Shown here piece after piece: positions 7,801 to 11,684 of a DNA stretch of 11,684 nucleotides. The notes under the pieces were generated by a model that saw only the letters and a list, made by a program, of their open reading frames with translations, was not told the DNA's origin and searched no databases. A program made the translations under genes and the position numbers. Source of the DNA: Cellvibrio sp. (GTDB taxonomy: Bacteria > Pseudomonadota > Gammaproteobacteria > Pseudomonadales > Cellvibrionaceae). How positions within the stretch are numbered: position 1 is the first letter of the stretch; the number at the start of each line of letters is the position of its first letter. Location of the stretch: positions 814 through 12,497 of the forward strand of contig DQHS01000267.1 in NCBI GenBank assembly GCA_003524365.1, given 5' to 3'.

Positions 7801-7845
7801 TCCCAGCAACAATAGCGGCCATTTAATGGAAAGAGCATTGGTCAT
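4813..7845 (-). CDS. Membrane-anchored envelope protein with degenerate GH18-like barrel and peptidoglycan-binding-like segment, in eCIS operon
   Basis: The product is 1010 aa. Residues 9-24 are a signal peptide or membrane anchor ending LALAA|QTSS. Residues about 59-103 (DGILGPITWSWMQRF) resemble a PG_binding_1-type motif. A low-complexity Ala/Ser/Thr/Pro linker spans about 317-350. From about 519, YGIYPYW and FDFSTFNRVAYFGLS match the first strands of a GH18 (chitinase-like) barrel, which seems to continue to about 850. The canonical GH18 DxxDxDxE motif is not visible; the matching strand reads HTYVNIMTTQ, so chitinase-type catalysis is unlikely. Three hydrophobic helices follow (about 863-889, 904-924, 932-954), then a very acidic tail (984-1010). 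Most of the protein should be periplasmic. The start lies 5 bases after the ATPase stop, with AAGGAGGGG rather far (17 bases) upstream. A structural, anchoring or release role in the injection system is inferred from context only. Confidence 0.82.
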   Translation of the reverse strand: MTNALSIKWPLLLLGLLFPLALAAQTSSALPEGATLNKDKCLGYDLEYKHYPKPVIAQVQADMYQLYHQESDWQADASRKGKPLNDGILGPITWSWMQRFCKSFALDTTANVVAALPPRARGIATFSEQYRDDANTLISTPFAQWAVTHITACELDTQQTLAQGSDKDLQALVRCYLQPEPQAVTEPEPVAVIEPYQLYVLRADDFEAMAGAVAKVSAADTAITAIAGKVFPDKLSAIAELNAQLGKLPADESKKISDKLSAHILAHKDYVITDKVLNDLSQQGISDALFENLATLRDKTFTDQKEFTKAITAAIKTASPAVASTDATSSDTATSASASSAADAAPAPVPNVDKLLLQIQLASQQEYYRLDETAAQALLSTRAPVAAVVIKLLETLKDIEYPSAELLDLAIKNKILKAAGICKLDKSNTLDSQLGNLEPSETAALFNEVNQHIASEASDTIKYCNEDHIHKLGNYYRSQLQPVIAPLYSEPMPAYTGKSLLWDGGGKDCGCVPKEIQTTAYGIYPYWKTGDAAQAFDFSTFNRVAYFGLSAGDNGKLMQINSRPGSKTLLDDNSDQAKAFIREARRYGSKVDWLIEKEFSAIPDLHTDAGLKIFFDNLKNQLVQLLGTPLTDAGSRLRPLMTLGLAAQPTNGDGVTFYFKNFPKEAFAKDRFDAFFKELKKELAKADEMRDRWNGIKNHTYVNIMTTQSEFLRTGSVFSTGHIDFLTQVSKYADDNKSIPEIQESVKTLVILLMEDPYYSALDEIYAVTTSTDRTIITPLMFTDYSEMDIKADGHSTRHQIDERQKRLAYIHESFGGGGFWPMIEYTNSSDGKDYSVFNNYIGKHFSPGYNESLWNETLCGYRWLLIAIMNIWLLLALAYLVILFYVYPHRCKKLPVYIRWLSHPLAVVTLLLPPIVLWVYLIVADPLFKIINLSSLFGLVVIGLALWSGLDAIKALKEQKPNRNLLHHQKPAAIPTRQQAAETDGDELDENEVDDSDMDESETPQDADK

Positions 7846-7850
7846 AGCAG

Positions 7851-9224
7851 TTAGAGCGTACGCCCCTCCTTGAGAAGTTCTTTATTGATACCTTGCAACA
7901 GATCGGCTTGTTCCAACTGGTTGCGATTCATACGTGTGGCGCGGATGGCGGCGTAGCGCACGACATTGGTAAGCGAACCACCCGAGAGTTCGTATTTATC
8001 GGCGAGTAGTGGCAAATCCACATCCTGTGACAGCAACTCGCTATTGGGTAATAAATTTTTCCACAGACGCAGGCGCTCAGTTTCATCGGGCAGTGGAAAA
8101 TAAATAATCGACTGGAAGCGCCGGGCAAAGGCTTCATCGATATTGGCTTTGATATTACTGGCAAGAATCACTACGCCGGGGAAATCTTCCACCCGTTGTA
8201 ATAGATAGGAAATTTCCTGATTAGCATGGCGATCATTGGAGCTGCTAGTTTGGGTACGCTTGCCAAAGAGCGCATCGGCTTCATCAAAAAATAAAATCCA
8301 ATTTTTATTTTCGGCCTGGTCAAACACACCAGCGAGATTTTTTTCTGTCTCACCGATGTATTTTGATACCACCATGGACAAATCAATGCGGTAGACATCC
8401 ACTCCCACACTTGCGCCCAACAGTGTGGCAGTGAGCGTTTTACCTGTACCCGGCGGCCCGAAAAATAAACTGCGGTAACCGGCCTTAATGGATTTTTCCA
8501 ATTGCCAATGTTTGACCAGTGTTTTGCTGTGGCGCAGCCAGGTATGCAGGTGATCAATCTCATCCATCACATCACGCCCCAGCACCAAATCGTTCCACGT
8601 GAGTTTGCTGGTAATTAATTTTGCAGGAAATTCGATGCTGTAGTCAGGTTTATGAACGTGTCCGTGCGTGCAGCGATGCAAAAATTCGGCGGTAACCGAA
8701 ATCGTGGCATTTAAAAAAGGCTCACCACTAGCTTGATGTTCCAGTTTGATCAGCCGCTGCTTAAGAAAATAATGTTGATCGTCAAATAATTGCAGTACGC
8801 CAAAACGGCGATTTAATTCTTGCCCTGCCAGAATAAAGACTGCGGTTTCAGCGGTGGGTAAAAAACCACTGTGCGCTTTGCCGCGCCAGCCGCCAAATTC
8901 TGTGAAGGTGCGGCCAGTGATCTGGCTCTGGGTGAAAAAAATATCCAGCGCTTGCGGGCGCAGGTGGGGAATCAAACACAACAGGAAAACCAACCGCTCA
9001 TCAAACCCCATCGCATAGTCGCGCATAATCTGCGCATAAGGTGAAGGGTCATCATTCACATTGGGCGGTGCGAGGCTGCGCACGTCGGCGGTTGCTTGTT
9101 GCGTTTCCTGTGCACCAAAATAATGGGTGAAGCGCAAATTCAAAACTGCATCAAACCAGGCGAGTTCCTGTTCGAGTGTTTTGGCATTGGCTTGGCTAAT
9201 GGTCATTGTATGTAGTCTGCTCAT
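7851..9224 (-). CDS. eCIS-associated AAA+ ATPase (Afp15/Pvc15-like)
   Basis: The 457-aa product has an N-terminal domain of about 200 residues that I cannot name and a C-terminal AAA+ module. Motifs are complete: Walker A GPPGTGKT (256-263), pore-loop region SKYIGETEKNL (287-297), Walker B ILFFDEAD (310-317), sensor 1 ASN (355-357), arginine finger in FARRF (366-370), and a sensor-2 helix after SGGSLTNVVR (414-423). It should hydrolyse ATP as a ring. An ATPase of this type is a conserved gene of eCIS loci next to the tape-measure gene and is thought to help assembly or release of the particle. The ATG at 9224 lacks a clear Shine-Dalgarno; ATG 9206 (residue 7) is an alternative start and has none either. 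Translational coupling to the upstream gene, which stops 24 bases before, is plausible. Confidence 0.92.
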   Translation of the reverse strand: MSRLHTMTISQANAKTLEQELAWFDAVLNLRFTHYFGAQETQQATADVRSLAPPNVNDDPSPYAQIMRDYAMGFDERLVFLLCLIPHLRPQALDIFFTQSQITGRTFTEFGGWRGKAHSGFLPTAETAVFILAGQELNRRFGVLQLFDDQHYFLKQRLIKLEHQASGEPFLNATISVTAEFLHRCTHGHVHKPDYSIEFPAKLITSKLTWNDLVLGRDVMDEIDHLHTWLRHSKTLVKHWQLEKSIKAGYRSLFFGPPGTGKTLTATLLGASVGVDVYRIDLSMVVSKYIGETEKNLAGVFDQAENKNWILFFDEADALFGKRTQTSSSNDRHANQEISYLLQRVEDFPGVVILASNIKANIDEAFARRFQSIIYFPLPDETERLRLWKNLLPNSELLSQDVDLPLLADKYELSGGSLTNVVRYAAIRATRMNRNQLEQADLLQGINKELLKEGRTL

Positions 9225-9248
9225 TTAAATGGGATTAAGGTGTTTTAT

Positions 9249-11684
9249 TCAGGATTGATCGCGCCAGGACACTCGCATTGGTTTATCCATCCAACTGTGT
9301 TTGATCAGCGAAATACTCCAGGGTAAACGGTCGAGCAACATATCAAAGGTGCGTTCCTGCACTTTCAACCGCCAACAATCTTCCTCCAGTATTAACCAAC
9401 CTTGGCGTTGGAAAAAAGTTTCGCGCAATCCGGCAATCGATGTCGAACCCAATACCTTCCAATGTTGGATCATGCTGGTTAGCATTTGCTCGATAGTGTT
9501 TTTTTCGTGCTCACTGATCTCGATACCTTCACTGATCGGCAAGCTGGTGCTGATACCACACAAAATTTTATTCAAGGTCAATTCGTATTCCGGTGTGCGT
9601 GTTTTGCCGCTCACCATAAATTGCACCAGGTGAGCAGCGCGGTCTGCTGCTCCAGGATGCACAAATTTCCCTTCCTGGGTTAATTCCAGCATGGCAAACA
9701 ACCGCGGCATAAATGCAGCCGCCAATACCTGACCAGCGTTGCTGATGGGAATTCCCGCTTCCCATGTGTAAGTGTTTTCTGCAGTTTTTTGGGCGCCCTG
9801 CAGATCCTGCAAACGCATTGCAGGTTGTTGCCGAGCTGGTGGTGTTAACAAGGCCACGCGCCGCTCAGCCAAGTTGATCAAGCGCTGCACATCGTCAATA
9901 CCTACAGCCGTTGCAAAAGTCTGGCATAGGATTTTGGTGAGTTGGTTTTTATCCAATGTTGTTGGGCGTACGACAAACAGGGTGTGGAAAATAAATTCCC
10001 ATTTGGCCAGTTTAAGTGCAAGGCTATTGCTATCAACGGCCAGCAGCGCAATGGCTTCATTAACCACTTTTACCAGTGTATCCAAAGGTGGATAAGTAGC
10101 GGGCTGCAAACGCATGACAATTTGATGCAATAAATGCGCAGGTACTCCGCGGATTAATTGTGAGTGATGTTTAGCCTCACTCAATAATTCAAGCCATTCG
10201 TTAACAATATCAGTTGTTGCATGCTGCATTAAAAAATTAATGTGCTGCTGCAATGCGAGCAGTTGTTCACGCGTGAATGTGGTTTCTACAGTCAACAATT
10301 GGGCAAGGGAAATAACAGGTTTACGCAAGGAATCAGCACTCCCTGTTAGCAGCGGTGTATTCGTATTAATAGTTAACGGCATATCAGGCTGTTGGGCTTT
10401 CTGTGGTTCGCCAGTATTGTGCTCGGATTGCACATTAGGATCGGCAGCCGTCTGATCATTCATTGTGGTATGAATATTAATTGCTTGGGTTTTGGTAGTT
10501 TGAAGGTCAGCTGTTGTCGTTGCTGCATTTGCTGCTTCGTTAAAACGCGTTTGTGCATTATCGCCAGAAGTGTTGGCAAACAATTCCAGATCAATAGCCT
10601 GTTGCTGCAACAAGGCGTGTACGACCTTGCGATAATAGCTCGCTGTATTTAGTGCTTGTTGTGCAAAGGGTTTGATTGACTGCAACAAATCACTGGCAGC
10701 GTTAGTGTTCATAGTGGCTTGATGCAGAATTAATTCGCTACAAACGTCCTGCCATTGATCGTGAGTTAAGTGCAGTTGTTGCAAGTAGTCACGCGGTTGG
10801 GCAGCAGCCAAAAGGGATTGCACAGGCGTTTTTATTTTCGATGGTGGCGTTTTTACGTATTGTGTTTCGAGTAGAGCATCCTGCTCCTTGGTTGATAATC
10901 GCACTGTCCTGTTCGTATCGATTTGCGATTGGGTATTTTGTAAATCTCTATCGCCACCATCAATAGAATGTTGGCTGGCGAATCCATCAGCATTAGCCAC
11001 TGTGGCTATTGGGCTAGTTGCGATTGGCAGATCAGTAGTTGTCGGGCTGATGCTAGTTGATGCAGTCAAAGCAAGAGAATTATTTTGTGTATTGTCACCT
11101 TCGGTCTTGGAAAATAATTCAAGATCAATTGGTTGTTGCTGCAACAAGGCGTGTACGATCTTGCGATAATAGTTCGCCGTATTTAATGCGTGCTGCGCAA
11201 AAGTTTTGATTGACTGCAATAAATCACTGGCAGCGTCAGTGTTCATAATGGCTTGATGCAGAATTAATTCGCTACAAACGTCCTGCCATTGATCGTGAGT
11301 TAAGTGCAGTTGTTGCAAGTAGTCACGCGGTTGGGCAGCAGCCAAAAGGGATTGCACAGGCGTTTTTATTTTCGATGGCGGCGTTTTTCCGTATCGTGTT
11401 TCGAGTAGAGCATCCTCCTCCTTGGTTGATAACCGCACTGTCCTGTCTGTATCGATTTGCGTTTGGAGATTTTGTAAATCTCTATCGCCACCATCATTAA
11501 AATGTTGGCTGACGAATCCATCAGCATTAGCCGTTGTGGCTATTGGGTTATTTGCGATTGGCAGATCAGTAGTTGTCGGGCTGATGCTAGTTGATGCCGT
11601 CAAAGCAAGAGAACTATTTTGTGCATTGTCACTTTCGGTCTTGGCAAATAATTCAAGATCGAGTGGTTGTTGCTGCAACAAGGC
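9249..11684 (-). CDS. Contractile injection system tape measure protein (partial, 5' end beyond right edge)
   Basis: The frame is open from the right edge to TGA at 9249 (811 codons plus stop); a TTG at 11681 is not a credible start, so the N-terminus is missing. The last 200 or so residues match the conserved C-terminal part of the CIS_TMP family: GIPISNAGQVLAAAFMPRLF (about 9700-9760), GAADRAAHLVQFM, TLNKILCG, LRETFFQRQGWL (from about 9425) and RTFDMLLDRLPWSISLIKHSWM near the end. In eCIS this protein is thought to template tube length or inner-tube assembly. The N-terminal visible part is built of a 178-aa unit repeated in tandem, then a Thr/Ala/Gln-rich linker (about 10320-10550). Order tape measure then AAA+ ATPase is the standard eCIS arrangement. 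Full length must exceed 811 residues. Family call is strong; effect on particle length is inference. Confidence 0.9.
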   Translation of the reverse strand, partial: ALLQQQPLDLELFAKTESDNAQNSSLALTASTSISPTTTDLPIANNPIATTANADGFVSQHFNDGGDRDLQNLQTQIDTDRTVRLSTKEEDALLETRYGKTPPSKIKTPVQSLLAAAQPRDYLQQLHLTHDQWQDVCSELILHQAIMNTDAASDLLQSIKTFAQHALNTANYYRKIVHALLQQQPIDLELFSKTEGDNTQNNSLALTASTSISPTTTDLPIATSPIATVANADGFASQHSIDGGDRDLQNTQSQIDTNRTVRLSTKEQDALLETQYVKTPPSKIKTPVQSLLAAAQPRDYLQQLHLTHDQWQDVCSELILHQATMNTNAASDLLQSIKPFAQQALNTASYYRKVVHALLQQQAIDLELFANTSGDNAQTRFNEAANAATTTADLQTTKTQAINIHTTMNDQTAADPNVQSEHNTGEPQKAQQPDMPLTINTNTPLLTGSADSLRKPVISLAQLLTVETTFTREQLLALQQHINFLMQHATTDIVNEWLELLSEAKHHSQLIRGVPAHLLHQIVMRLQPATYPPLDTLVKVVNEAIALLAVDSNSLALKLAKWEFIFHTLFVVRPTTLDKNQLTKILCQTFATAVGIDDVQRLINLAERRVALLTPPARQQPAMRLQDLQGAQKTAENTYTWEAGIPISNAGQVLAAAFMPRLFAMLELTQEGKFVHPGAADRAAHLVQFMVSGKTRTPEYELTLNKILCGISTSLPISEGIEISEHEKNTIEQMLTSMIQHWKVLGSTSIAGLRETFFQRQGWLILEEDCWRLKVQERTFDMLLDRLPWSISLIKHSWMDKPMRVSWRDQS
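10547..11684 (-). repeat. 534-bp (178-aa) tandem repeat within the tape measure gene
   Basis: Copies lie at about 10547-11080 and 11081-11614, and a third begins at 11615 and is cut by the edge (70 bases seen). The spacing is exactly 534 bases in all three. A 60-base stretch at 10741-10800 is identical to 11275-11334, and flanking stretches differ by only a few bases per 60. Each unit encodes SKIKTPVQSLLAAAQPRDYL, LTHDQWQDVCSELILHQA, a predicted helical YYRKxVHALLQQQ segment and a Ser/Thr-rich variable linker. The linker half is more diverged than the helical half. Confidence 0.95.

Noticed and set aside
8171..8563. 130-codon minus-strand frame within the AAA+ gene
   Set aside because: It overlaps the Walker A/B coding region in another frame, and the AAA+ frame explains the sequence fully.
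10547..11684. Long direct repeat considered as a mobile element or duplicated gene
   Set aside because: It is wholly in frame inside the tape-measure coding sequence, with no transposase, terminal inverted repeats or target-site duplication.

Overview
The window looks like gammaproteobacterial accessory DNA. Protein style and moderate GC would fit a Cellvibrio-like organism, but that is a guess. It holds three blocks. The right two thirds (3050-11684, all minus strand) is the distal end of an extracellular contractile injection system (eCIS) operon. In transcription order it contains: a tape-measure-type protein that enters from beyond the right edge, an AAA+ ATPase, a large envelope protein with a signal peptide, a degenerate GH18-like barrel and three C-terminal membrane helices, and an eCIS-core (DUF4157) protein with an unrecognised C-terminal domain. 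Gaps between these genes are 24, 5 and 71 bases, so co-transcription is likely.

The middle block (about 1210-3022) holds a long AT-rich intergenic stretch, what looks like a small frame-disrupted gene remnant on the plus strand, and an intact TSUP/TauE-SafE-type membrane permease (plus strand, convergent with the eCIS operon). The left block (1-1152, minus strand) has a small secreted protein whose predicted mature N-terminus is histidine, then the first 166 codons of a type I polyketide synthase that starts directly with its ketosynthase domain and runs off the left edge.

How the parts may work together: the tape-measure protein is expected to set tube length or template inner tube assembly, and the AAA+ ATPase is the conserved eCIS ATPase. 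The GH18-like protein would sit across the inner membrane with a long periplasmic part, so a role in envelope anchoring or particle release is plausible but not shown. The DUF4157 protein is the likely cargo or cargo-loading factor. The most striking features are a near-identical 534-bp tandem duplication inside the tape-measure gene, a 48-bp tandem array inside the DUF4157 gene, the unusual envelope protein, and the unidentified C-terminal domain of the cargo candidate. Sheath, tube, baseplate and tail-terminator genes are not in the window.
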